Shown here: piece by piece, positions 25,017 through 33,009 of the stretch | Layout: each line of letters starts with the position of its first letter | Numbering within the stretch: the first letter of the stretch is position 1 | Source: an uncultured Clostridium sp. | Lineage (GTDB): Bacteria > Bacillota > Clostridia > TANB77 > CAG-508 | DNA length: 35,941 bases | Direction: 5' to 3' | NCBI GenBank assembly: GCA_900557195.1 | Contig: USRT01000021.1 | Span: 1 to 35,941, forward strand | Program-made: the position numbers and the translations under genes | Notes under the pieces: generated by a model | Databases searched by the model: none | What the model saw: the letters and a program-made list of their open reading frames with translations, nothing else | What the model was told of the DNA's origin: nothing

Positions 25017-25847
25017 TTGAAAAGAATAAAAAAAGGAGATATTGTTGGAAGAATTTCATATGGAAAAGATATTTTGTTTGTTGTAGATAGAATTATAAAA
25101 ACAACTGATAAAAATGAATTTGCAATCTTAAAAGGGTTAACTGTAAGAATAAAGGCAGATAGCCCAATTGATGATTTAGAAATAGTAGAAAAAAGAATTG
25201 TACAAGAAAATATAAAGTTATTTGAAAACAAAATAGAAGATAGACTAAGAAAATGCTTATATTGTATAGATACTGATAAAAGAAGCAAAAGAACTTTTAA
25301 TAGTGGTAGAATTTTACATTTAGATGGAGATAGAAAGTATAGTGAAAAGTCTTTAAGATATTATAAAAGTTTAGGATTAGATGCAGTAGTAAAAAACATT
25401 CCAGAAAGTAGGCAACCAAAGTTTGTAAGAATGTTATTAGAAAAGTATAAGCCAGATATACTTGTTATAACTGGTCATGATGGAATGATAAAAAAGGGAA
25501 CTAAATATAATGATATATATAATTACAGAAACTCTATATATTTTATAAATTCTGTTATAGAAGCAAGAAGATGGAATAGTATGGGAAGAGACTTAGTTAT
25601 TTTTGCAGGAGCATGTCAAAGCTATTATGAAGCAATTATGGATGCTGGTGCAAATTTTGCATCATCTCCAGGAAGAATATTAATAGATTTTATGGATCCT
25701 TTAATAGTTGCAGAAAAAGTAGCTCTTACTGATGAAAGTAAATATATAACAATTAGTGATATAGAAAATGAGTTAAGAGATGGAATAAAAGGGGTAAATG
25801 GAATTGGGGCAATGGGAAAGAAAAAAGTTATTGTAACAAAAATGTAA
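25017..25847 (+). CDS. yabG: Sporulation-specific protease YabG
   Basis: Peptidase family U57 protein of 276 aa that processes spore coat proteins in the mother cell. The N-terminus KKGDIVGRISYGKDILF and the segments ILVITGHDG and FAGACQSYYEAIMDAGANFASSPGRI are typical of the family. The start is TTG, with AGGTGAG upstream. The order yabG-veg-sipL matches the conserved cluster in B. subtilis (yabG-veg) and C. difficile (yabG near sipL), which supports the call. Confidence 0.95.
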   Translation: MKRIKKGDIVGRISYGKDILFVVDRIIKTTDKNEFAILKGLTVRIKADSPIDDLEIVEKRIVQENIKLFENKIEDRLRKCLYCIDTDKRSKRTFNSGRILHLDGDRKYSEKSLRYYKSLGLDAVVKNIPESRQPKFVRMLLEKYKPDILVITGHDGMIKKGTKYNDIYNYRNSIYFINSVIEARRWNSMGRDLVIFAGACQSYYEAIMDAGANFASSPGRILIDFMDPLIVAEKVALTDESKYITISDIENELRDGIKGVNGIGAMGKKKVIVTKM

Positions 25848-25927
25848 TGTAAATGTAATAAAACTGAAGAAAAACGTGTAAACCTTTTAAATTAGGCGTT
25901 ACAAGAAACGACAATAAATTATACTTT

Positions 25928-25956
25928 TTGACAAAAAATATAGCAAATGATATAAT
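25928..25956 (+). promoter_or_regulatory. Consensus promoter of veg
   Basis: Perfect TTGACA (25928-25933) and TATAAT (25951-25956) boxes lie 17 bases apart, about 30 bases before veg. The veg promoter of B. subtilis is also famously strong. Confidence 0.75.
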
Positions 25957-25985
25957 TTAGTTATCTTGAAGAAGTAGGTGATTAA

Positions 25986-26282
25986 ATGATTTGCAAAAAA
26001 GATATTACAGATTTAAAGACAGATATTGGAGAAATGATAGGACAAAAAATCGTTGTTAGAGGTTCTCTAGGAAGGAGTAAATCGTTTGAAAAAGAAGCTA
26101 CAATAGAAAAAGCATATCCAAATATTTTTGTTGTAAAGTATGAGGAAAATAATCGTAATGTAACTTATAGTTATACTGATGTATTAACTAGAACTGTAGA
26201 AATAGATGTTATTGATGGAAACTTAGCTACTCCATTAATACCACCACAAATTGAAGAATTAAAAAAAGTAAAAAATTTATAA
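25986..26282 (+). CDS. veg: Veg family protein
   Basis: A 98-aa SH3-like barrel protein of the Veg (DUF1021) family, linked in B. subtilis to biofilm gene expression and spore germination. The conserved core is visible: IGQKIVVRGSLGRSK, YPNIFVV and VTYSYTDVLTRTVEI. Position directly after yabG agrees. It has its own strong promoter and its own terminator. The start is ATG 25986. Confidence 0.93.
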   Translation: MICKKDITDLKTDIGEMIGQKIVVRGSLGRSKSFEKEATIEKAYPNIFVVKYEENNRNVTYSYTDVLTRTVEIDVIDGNLATPLIPPQIEELKKVKNL

Positions 26283-26291
26283 TATAAAACA

Positions 26292-26322
26292 AAAATTCCT
26301 ATTTAATAGGAATTTTTTTTTG
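26292..26322 (+). terminator. Terminator of veg
   Basis: AAAATTCCTAT pairs with ATAGGAATTTT around a 3-base loop. Further T residues follow. Confidence 0.85.
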
Positions 26323-26367
26323 CTTAGTTAATATAATTAAATAACAAAATAAGGAAGGAGTTTGGAT

Positions 26368-27922
26368 ATGAATATAGAAAGTAAAAAAGATAAATTATGC
26401 ATTAATCAGATAATTGGACAGAAAATAGAAAGCATAGAAGTAGAAGGTGATGCAATAATTCCAGATATAAAACCAGATATTTTAAAATCAATAAACACAA
26501 GTGGGAATATTTGTATCTATAAAAAAGAGGTTTTAGATGGAAAAGTAAGAATAGATGGATGTATTAATGTTAATATAATATATTTAGCAGATAATGAAGA
26601 GTCAAGTGTAAGATCATTAACAACAACTATAGATTTTACCAAAATAATAGAAATGCAAGAAGCAAAAGTAGGAATGTTATTAGAATGTAAGATGTTACTA
26701 AATGAAATAGAATGTAAGATTTTAAATGGTAGAAAGGTAAATCTTAAAAGTTTATTAGATATAAATTTAAAATTATGTTCTAATGAAGATATAGAATTTA
26801 TCGAAGAGATTCAAAATATTGATGATATGCAAATATTAAATAAAGATTTTAATATTAATTCTTTAATTGGAAGTGGAACAACAAATGTAGTTGCAAAAGA
26901 CACTATTGTAATAGATGGTATAGATAATTTGGCAGAAATAATGAAAGTAAATATTGATATTGTAAATGTAGAAAGCAAAGTTAGTTATAATAAAGTTTTA
27001 GCAAAAGCAGATGCTGCAATAAAAATTATGTATTTAACAGAGGATAATAGGGTAAATACAGTAGAAAGTAAAATTCCTATGATGGGATTTGTTGATATTT
27101 TAAATGTAACAGATGATAATATATGTGACATTAAAACAGAACTTAAAAATTTAGCCATAAAACCTAATAATGTAGAAGAACATTCTATATATGTAGAAGC
27201 AGAAGTTGAAATGGGGATATTAGTTTATCAGAATAGACCTATTAGTCTGATACAAGATTTATATAGTCCAAGTATAGCTTTAAATACAAATATGCGGAAA
27301 AATAAATACAATGCAAGAAAAAAGATTAATGAAAGATGTATGTAACATAAGAGAAAAACAAGTAATACAAGAAATAAGAAATGAAAAAATATATGATGTA
27401 GATATAAAACCAAGAATTATAAAACAAAATATTTTAAATGATAGGATTATATTTGAAGGAGAGCTTAATGTAAATTTTATATATTCAAATAGCCAAATAA
27501 GTGGAATTGAAACTAAAAATATAGTTATACCATTTAACCATAATATGAATTGTGAAGGAATAAATCAAAATTCTAAATTGGATGTAAAAATAGAGATAGG
27601 AACTAAAGATATAATTATTATGCCAGATGAGAGTATTGAACTTAAAATTGATTTGAACTTATTAATAGATATATTTAAAAGTGTAGAAATAAATATAATA
27701 AATGATATGAAAGTAGAAGAAAATAAAGATAATGAAGTATATAGTATAATTATATATTTTGTAAAACCAGGAGATACTTTATGGAAAATAGCTAAGAAAT
27801 TTAGAAGTACAGTAGAAAATATAGCAAGGATTAATGAGATAGAAGATGAAAATAAAATTTATCCAGGTCAGCAATTATTTATTCCTAAATATGTAGCAAA
27901 TAGAAATAGTGTATCTGCTTAA
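26368..27922 (+). CDS. sipL: SPOCS/DUF3794-LysM spore morphogenesis protein (SipL), +1 shift at CGG 27295
   Basis: A 517-aa protein after the shift, the size of C. difficile SipL, which recruits SpoIVA to the forespore. It has tandem DUF3794/SPOCS-type beta domains (about 25-110, 165-250, 325-410; EGDAIIPDIKPDILK and DVDIKPRIIKQNIL begin two of them) and a C-terminal LysM domain (FVKPGDTLWKIAKKF to YPGQQLFIPKY, about 465-510). The shift at codon 310 gives NMGKINTMQEKR. The unshifted product would lack the third domain and the LysM, the part needed to bind SpoIVA in C. difficile. ATG 26368 has AAGGAG seven bases upstream. The yabG-veg neighbourhood supports the name. Confidence 0.88.
27295..27298 (+). 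other. +1 frameshift site ATG-C-GGA (sipL)
   Basis: In-frame CGG at codon 310. Skipping the C gives Gly310 in a linker. The unshifted frame ends at TAA 27343-27345. An ATG at 27311 could wrongly be taken as a separate gene start; it has no ribosome site. Confidence 0.88.
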
Positions 27923-27971
27923 AGCAACAAAATAATAGATAAAATTTATTTTAGAATATGGAGAAGAATAA

Positions 27972-28691
27972 ATGGATAAAATTTATTCTAGAAAAAGAAT
28001 AAGATTACCAGAGTTTAATTTCAATAATAAAAATTTTAAAGAACTTAATTCTAAAAATGCTAAAAGAATTAAAATTATAGCTATAATTTTAATTGCTCTT
28101 TTGGTAGCAATCTTAATTTTAAAAGCAATAGAGCCTGTGGTAAATAAGCAGTCTTTAGTAGTTGCTAAAAGTATTGCAACAAAAATATCTAATGAACAAG
28201 CAACAATTGTTATGGCAAATTATAAATATCAAGATTTGTGTAACATAGAAAAAGATGAAAATGGAAACATAAAAATGATTAAATCTAATATAATACCAGT
28301 AAATGAAATTATATCTGATGTAGCAGTAAGAATACAAAATGAACTAAATAAAACGCAAGATGGAGAGGTATTTATTAGATTAGGGACTTTAACTGGTAGT
28401 AAATTTTTATCTGGAAGAGGACCAAAGGTAAATTTTAAGATTGCAACAATTGGAAATGTAGAAACAGATTTAAAATCAGAATTTAGTTCCGCTGGAATAA
28501 ATCAAACTTTACATAGAATATATTTGCAGGTTAAATGTAAGGTTATAGTATTAACTCCATTTAGTAGTATAGAAGAAGAAATAACAAATCAGGTATTACT
28601 TGCAGAAGCAGTAATTGTGGGAGATATTCCAAGCACTTATTATAATTTAGAGGGGATTAATAAGGATAATGTGTTAGATATTATAGAATAG
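27972..28691 (+). CDS. yunB: Sporulation protein YunB
   Basis: A 239-aa mother-cell sporulation protein needed for full spore function in B. subtilis. The N-terminus is basic, with one transmembrane helix at about 33-52 (IIAIILIALLVAILIL). The family segments follow: SIATKISNEQA, GEVFIRLGTLTGSKFLSGRGP and PFSSIEEEITNQVLLAEAVIVG. ATG 27972 has GGAGAA upstream. It lies 49 bases after sipL and is probably co-transcribed. Confidence 0.93.
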   Translation: MDKIYSRKRIRLPEFNFNNKNFKELNSKNAKRIKIIAIILIALLVAILILKAIEPVVNKQSLVVAKSIATKISNEQATIVMANYKYQDLCNIEKDENGNIKMIKSNIIPVNEIISDVAVRIQNELNKTQDGEVFIRLGTLTGSKFLSGRGPKVNFKIATIGNVETDLKSEFSSAGINQTLHRIYLQVKCKVIVLTPFSSIEEEITNQVLLAEAVIVGDIPSTYYNLEGINKDNVLDIIE

Positions 28692-28726
28692 GAAAGAGAA
28701 AGTTTTAACTTTAGTCAAAATAAAGG

Positions 28727-28758
28727 ATGATTACGTATTTTTTGTAATCATTCTTTTT
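28727..28758 (+). terminator. Terminator of sipL-yunB
   Basis: ATGATTAC (28727-28734) pairs with GTAATCAT (28744-28751), followed by TCTTTTTT. Confidence 0.8.
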
Positions 28759-28934
28759 TATAAATATCAGCTTTTATTATGAACGGAACTTATTATTTTT
28801 ATAATTTTATATGTTTCATTTAATATTTTATATGAAATATTAAAACGTAGAGATTTAATAATTGACATACAATTGTATTATTTATATAATCTGATAAATT
28901 ACTTAATATAAAACATAAATAGGAGGCTAAGTGT

Positions 28935-30296
28935 ATGGAGTTAAAAGAACGTATAAAAAGATATAAGAAAGAAATGATTACTAATTTAAGCAAGTTAGTA
29001 TCATATAGAAGTGTATTGGGTGAAGAATCAGAAAATGCACCATATGGGATAGAATGTGCAAAATGTTTACAAGAAGCATTGAAAATAGCAGAAAGTTATG
29101 GTTTTAAAACTAAAAATTTGGATAATAAATGTGGTTATGCTGAGATTGGTGAAGGTGAAGAAATTGTAGGAATATTAACTCATTTAGATGTTGTTCCAGA
29201 AGGAAATGATTGGGATACAGAACCATTTAAGGCCACAATAAAAGATAACAAAATATATGGTAGAGGAACAAGCGATGATAAAGGGGCAGCTATAGCTAGT
29301 ATGGTAGCATTAAAAATAATTAAAGATTTAAACATTCCATTAAATAAAAGAGTTAGATTAATAATGGGGTGTAAAGAAGAAACTGGTTCTGAATGCATGA
29401 AACACTATGTAGAAAAGGAAGGAAATATTACTATAGGATTTACTCCAGATGGTGATTTTCCATTAGTACATGGAGAAAAAGGTCAGGTTAGAGTCCAATT
29501 TACATCACGAAATATTAATGGTTTAGAAATAAATGGTGGAGTCGTAGAAAATGCAGTTAGTGATTATTGCAAAATTAAAATAAGAAAAAGTTTATATAGA
29601 GAGGAAATATTTAGCAAATATTTAAAAAACAATAATATTGAATGTGAGATAACGAACATAGATGACGAATTCGATCTTATACAAGTTAAAGGAGAATCTG
29701 CACATGCAAGTACCCCAGAACTTGGAAAAAATGCGATAAGCTATGCTATTATGGGACTAAAAGAAGCAGAATATGAAGATTATTTAACAGATTTTTATTG
29801 CCAATATATAAAATTAGAAACTGATGGAACTAGTATGGGAATAAAATGTGAAGATGAGTTTGGTAAACTAACATTAGTAAATGGAAAAATACAAACTAAT
29901 GGTAATGAGATTACAGGAACAATTGATATTAGAGTACCAGTTATGATTGATAGTAACGAAATAGTAAATAAATTAATTAAAAAAAGTTATGATGGTGCAA
30001 GAATTAATGTAAAAAGATGTAGCAAATCATTATATTATCCATTAGATTCTAAAATAGTAAAATCATTAATGAAAGCATACATAGAAGCAACAGGTGATAA
30101 TGAATCAAAACCTATTACTATGGGTGGAGGAACATATGCAAAGACAATGAAGAATTGCGTAGCATTTGGATGTAAGTTTCCAGGCACAGATAATAGAATT
30201 CATAATGCAAATGAATTTGTAGTTATTGACGAATTATTATTGCAAGTAGAATTATATGTTAATGCAATACTAGAATTAATAAAAGATGATGATTAA
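28935..30296 (+). CDS. pepV: M20-family dipeptidase (PepV-like)
   Basis: Cytoplasmic zinc dipeptidase of 453 aa. Metal and catalytic residues are visible: LTHLDVVPEG (about 82), GRGTSDDKGA (about 112), CKEETGSE (about 150), FTPDGDFPL (about 175), GGGTYAKT (about 396) and FPGTDNRIHNANEF (about 414). The domain between about 190 and 310 is the PepV-type lid. ATG 28935 follows AGGAGG. The protein probably releases amino acids from dipeptides and is unrelated to the sporulation genes before it. Confidence 0.92.
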   Translation: MELKERIKRYKKEMITNLSKLVSYRSVLGEESENAPYGIECAKCLQEALKIAESYGFKTKNLDNKCGYAEIGEGEEIVGILTHLDVVPEGNDWDTEPFKATIKDNKIYGRGTSDDKGAAIASMVALKIIKDLNIPLNKRVRLIMGCKEETGSECMKHYVEKEGNITIGFTPDGDFPLVHGEKGQVRVQFTSRNINGLEINGGVVENAVSDYCKIKIRKSLYREEIFSKYLKNNNIECEITNIDDEFDLIQVKGESAHASTPELGKNAISYAIMGLKEAEYEDYLTDFYCQYIKLETDGTSMGIKCEDEFGKLTLVNGKIQTNGNEITGTIDIRVPVMIDSNEIVNKLIKKSYDGARINVKRCSKSLYYPLDSKIVKSLMKAYIEATGDNESKPITMGGGTYAKTMKNCVAFGCKFPGTDNRIHNANEFVVIDELLLQVELYVNAILELIKDDD

Positions 30297-30425
30297 TAAT
30301 TAAATGTTATTAAATAATTAGTTATTGTGAATTAATATAACTAATTATTTTAACATCTCAGACAATTTTTTCATATATTATAATATACCTTTAATTAGGT
30401 AAATTATAAGAAAGAGTTGATTTGT

Positions 30426-30860
30426 ATGTGTAATAGAAATTGTTGTAAAAGAAGAAATAATAATTCTTGTCAAGGAATTTGTTGTATCGAAGAAGGTATA
30501 AGAGATATCCGAGAAGGAATAAAAGACATTAAAGAAGGACTAGAAGATATTTGCAAAAATAGATTTTGCGAAGGAATAAGAGATATCAATGAAGGTATCT
30601 GCGATATAAGAGAGGGTTTACGTGATATCATCAGAGGCTTTAGATGTATCGAATGTAATATAAGTTGTGAAAGAAGAAGAAAAATACAAGATGCTATTTG
30701 TGATATAGAAGAGGGAATAAAGGATATTTGCGAAGGTTTAAGAGATATTATTAGAGGTAGAATTTGTGAAGGTGAAAAGGATATTCGTGAAGGAATCTGT
30801 GATATTGAAGAAGCTCTAAAGGATATATGTGAAGCACTTAATAATACTTGCAAAAAATAG
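30426..30860 (+). CDS. Cys-rich heptad-repeat protein, unknown function
   Basis: A 144-aa protein made almost wholly of 7-residue units of the form G-[IL]-x-D-I-x-E (for example GIRDIREGIKDIKE), about eleven in number, broken by Cys/Arg-rich stretches. GLRDIIRG occurs twice, indicating internal duplication. It has 20 cysteines and starts CNRNCCKRR. The regular Ile/Leu spacing predicts amphipathic helices that can pack or coil, and the cysteines suggest disulfide or metal crosslinking. ATG 30426 is preferred over the TTG at 30417, with GAAAGAG upstream. It follows sporulation genes, so a spore coat or crust role is possible, but no family was recognised. Confidence 0.7.
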   Translation: MCNRNCCKRRNNNSCQGICCIEEGIRDIREGIKDIKEGLEDICKNRFCEGIRDINEGICDIREGLRDIIRGFRCIECNISCERRRKIQDAICDIEEGIKDICEGLRDIIRGRICEGEKDIREGICDIEEALKDICEALNNTCKK

Positions 30861-30880
30861 GCATATCAATTTTAATAAAA

Positions 30881-30912
30881 AAACCTCGGAAGCACTTAAG
30901 CTTCTGAGGTTT
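30881..30912. terminator. Bidirectional terminator between the repeat protein gene and rpsI
   Basis: AAACCTCGGAAGC (30881-30893) pairs with GCTTCTGAGGTTT with one G-U pair. It lies between convergent genes. Confidence 0.85.
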
Positions 30913-30934
30913 GATAATTTGTATAAAAAGCATT

Positions 30935-31342
30935 TTATCTCTTAGAGAATTGTGGAGCTTTTCTAGCTTTTTTAAGACCGTATTTTTTTCTTTCTTTCAT
31001 TCTTGAATCTCTTGTTAAGAATCCGTTTGATTTTAATGTTGGTCTATATTCTTCATTAGCTTCTAATAAAGCTCTTGAAATACCATGACGGATAGCTCCT
31101 GCTTGACCTGTAAATCCACCACCAATTACTTTACAAATAACATCATATTTGTCTAATGTGTTTGTTACTGTTAATGGTTGTCTAACGATAACTTTTAGTG
31201 TTTCTGCTCCAAAATATTCATCTATACTTCTTCCATTAATTGTTATAACACCTGTACCTTCAACTAATCTAACTCTAGCAATTGATTTTTTTCTTCTTCC
31301 TGTACCATAGAACATTATTTTTTCTGATTTTGCTTTAGGCAT
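30935..31342 (-). CDS. rpsI: Ribosomal protein S9 (uS9)
   Basis: Small-subunit protein of 135 aa with the typical core YGTGRRKKSIARVRL and the C-terminus KYGLKKARKAPQFSKR, whose last residues reach the P-site tRNA. GGGAGG precedes ATG 31342. It is the second gene of the universal rplM-rpsI operon, 27 bases after rplM. Confidence 0.98.
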   Translation of the reverse strand: MPKAKSEKIMFYGTGRRKKSIARVRLVEGTGVITINGRSIDEYFGAETLKVIVRQPLTVTNTLDKYDVICKVIGGGFTGQAGAIRHGISRALLEANEEYRPTLKSNGFLTRDSRMKERKKYGLKKARKAPQFSKR

Positions 31343-31369
31343 TTTATATTTCCTCCCTTAAATTTTAAT

Positions 31370-31804
31370 TTAGAAATTCCAGATTTCTGGTTTTTGTGCA
31401 ATATTTTCATGCTCGCTACCAGCATAAACTCTTAATTTTTTAATCATTTGTCTTCCTAGACTGTTTTTAGGAAGCATTCCTTTTATAGCAAGTGTCATTG
31501 CTTTTCCAGAATCTTTATTTAACATTTCTCTTGCAGTAGTTTCTTTCATACCACCAATGTATCCAGAGTGATGTCTATAAATTTTTTGATCTAATTTTTT
31601 TCCTGTTAAAATAACATCTTTACAGTTTAATATTATTACGTGGTCACCATTATCCATATTTGGTGTATAAGTTGGTTTGTGTTTTCCTCTTAATAATTTA
31701 GCAGCTTCTGTAGCAACTCTACCAAGTGGTTTGTTAGCTGCATCAATAATGTACCATTTTCTTTCGATTTCATTTTTCTTTAAAGAATATGTTGTATTAT
31801 TCAT
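31370..31804 (-). CDS. rplM: Ribosomal protein L13 (uL13)
   Basis: Large-subunit protein of 144 aa, the usual length. Typical segments are KWYIIDAANKPLGRVAT, GDHVIILNCKDVILTGKK and GMLPKNSLGRQMIKKLRVY. GGAGG precedes ATG 31804. It is the first gene of the rplM-rpsI operon, divergent from infC. Confidence 0.98.
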   Translation of the reverse strand: MNNTTYSLKKNEIERKWYIIDAANKPLGRVATEAAKLLRGKHKPTYTPNMDNGDHVIILNCKDVILTGKKLDQKIYRHHSGYIGGMKETTAREMLNKDSGKAMTLAIKGMLPKNSLGRQMIKKLRVYAGSEHENIAQKPEIWNF

Positions 31805-31949
31805 GGTATATTAATCCTCCATTCAAAATTTGTTTTTATTATTTATATATGAAACTTTTTTCTTAAACCTACCGGGGAGAAGATTTAAAAATAAAGTTAC
31901 ATTTCAATATAAGCATAACAATTTTAATACATTACATAAAAAAAGTCAA
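31805..31949 (-). promoter_or_regulatory. rplM promoter and leader (possible L13 leader)
   Basis: On the minus strand, TTGACT (31949-31944) and TAAAAT (31926-31921) are spaced by 17 bases. The leader of about 110 bases has a compact GC-rich block, CTCCCCGGTAGG, in an otherwise AT-rich stretch. It may be the autoregulatory L13 leader known in Bacillota, but the fold was not verified. Confidence 0.45.
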
Positions 31950-31967
31950 GGAAAACTTAAAAAAATA

Positions 31968-32185
31968 TTGACAAATAAAATTTTATGTTGTAAAATACTA
32001 AAAGCTTAAGAAGAAGTTATCCACTTCCACCTTATCTATTTTAGTAGAAAGGTAAAACATATTTAAGACTTTATGTCTTGTGTTTTGGTGGATTAGCTTA
32101 TATTGGCTAATCAATTTTTTTGCTAAAATTGATATTTTAATAAATAAATTAAAAATAATTTATTTAAATTTTGGAGGTGTTTTTT
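31968..32185 (+). promoter_or_regulatory. infC promoter and L20-type attenuator leader
   Basis: TTGACA (31968-31973) and TAAAAT (31991-31996), spaced by 17 bases, are followed by a leader of about 180 bases. It contains a CCACC/GGTGG long-range pair, an AAGAC/GTCTT hairpin and a terminator-like stem GATTAGC/GCTAATC (32091-32115) followed by AATTTTTTT. In B. subtilis, L20 binds the infC leader and promotes early termination; the gene order and layout here agree. Confidence 0.65.
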
Positions 32186-32695
32186 ATAAAACAAGATTTA
32201 CCAATTAATCAAAACATTAGAGCAAGAGAAGTTAATTTAATTGATGAACAAGGACAAAAACTTGGAACAATGGAATTAAGAAAAGCTCAAGAAATTGCAG
32301 ACGAAAAAAAATTAGACTTAGTGCTTGTTGCACCAAATGGAAAACCACCAGTTTGTAAAATAATGAACTATGGGAAATACAAATTTGAACAAGCAAAAAA
32401 AGAAAAAGAAGCAAGAAAAAAACAAAAAACATTTGAATTAAAAGAAATAAGAGTTACACCAAATATCGAAGAACACGACTTTGGATTTAAATCTAAAAAT
32501 GCAAGAAAATTCATAGAAGATGGAAGCAAAGTTAAAATAACAGTTAGATTTAGAGGTAGAGAGATAAATAACTCAAAACTTGGAGAATCAGTTCTTAATA
32601 AATTCATAGAAGAATTAGAAGATGTAGCCCAAGTTGAAAAGAAACCTTTATTAGAAGGTAGAAATATGTTTATAATTTTATCTAAAAAAGCATAA
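32186..32695 (+). CDS. infC: Translation initiation factor IF-3, AUA start
   Basis: IF-3 of 169 aa: N-domain starting KQDLPINQNIRAREVNLID, linker rich in Lys/Glu (about 75-90) and C-domain (KEIRVTPNIEEHD to LSKKA). No ATG, GTG or TTG lies at a suitable distance from the strong site GGAGGTG at 32173-32179. ATA at 32186 is eight bases downstream and in phase. infC is known for AUU/AUC/AUA starts, by which IF-3 limits its own synthesis. A TTG at 32171 overlaps the ribosome site and would add five residues; it is unlikely. Confidence 0.93.
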   Translation: MKQDLPINQNIRAREVNLIDEQGQKLGTMELRKAQEIADEKKLDLVLVAPNGKPPVCKIMNYGKYKFEQAKKEKEARKKQKTFELKEIRVTPNIEEHDFGFKSKNARKFIEDGSKVKITVRFRGREINNSKLGESVLNKFIEELEDVAQVEKKPLLEGRNMFIILSKKA

Positions 32696-32771
32696 ACTTT
32701 TTTAGAATTTATAATAAATTATAAGGTATAAAATACCAAAATAAACTATATATAGAAGGGAGCAAACTATT

Positions 32772-32972
32772 ATGCCAAAAATGAAAACAAACAAGGCTGC
32801 AGCAAAAAGATACAAATATACAGCAAAAGGAAAAGTAAAAAGAACAACAGCTAATGGTAGACATAGATTAGCTACAAAAACAGCTAGACAAAAAATGTCT
32901 AGAAAAGTAAACACTTATGCAGATAAAACATGCGAAGGTGGAATTAAAAAATTATTACCATATGGTAACTAA
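32772..32972 (+). CDS. rpmI: Ribosomal protein L35 (bL35)
   Basis: A 66-aa basic protein with the family start PKMKTNKAAAKRYK and the core GKVKRTTANGRHRLATK. It lies 76 bases after infC in the conserved infC-rpmI-rplT order. ATG 32772 follows GAAGGGAG. Confidence 0.98.
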   Translation: MPKMKTNKAAAKRYKYTAKGKVKRTTANGRHRLATKTARQKMSRKVNTYADKTCEGGIKKLLPYGN

Positions 32973-33009
32973 TAGTTAAGAAATATAGAAATTTAAGGAG
33001 GGAATATAA

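Noticed and set aside
759..27298. Sequencing or assembly errors as the cause of the nine frameshifts
   Set aside because: All nine involve one extra C directly before GGR and exactly at a codon boundary. Random errors would hit all phases and motifs. More than twenty CGG trinucleotides in other phases show no indel. Read-level data would settle it.
30470..30840. CRISPR-like repeat array
   Set aside because: The periodic DNA is 21-base coding repeats of a heptad protein, not spaced identical repeats with unique spacers.
30470..30853. 127-aa frame opposite the heptad-repeat protein
   Set aside because: It mirrors the repeats of the plus-strand gene and has no ribosome site.
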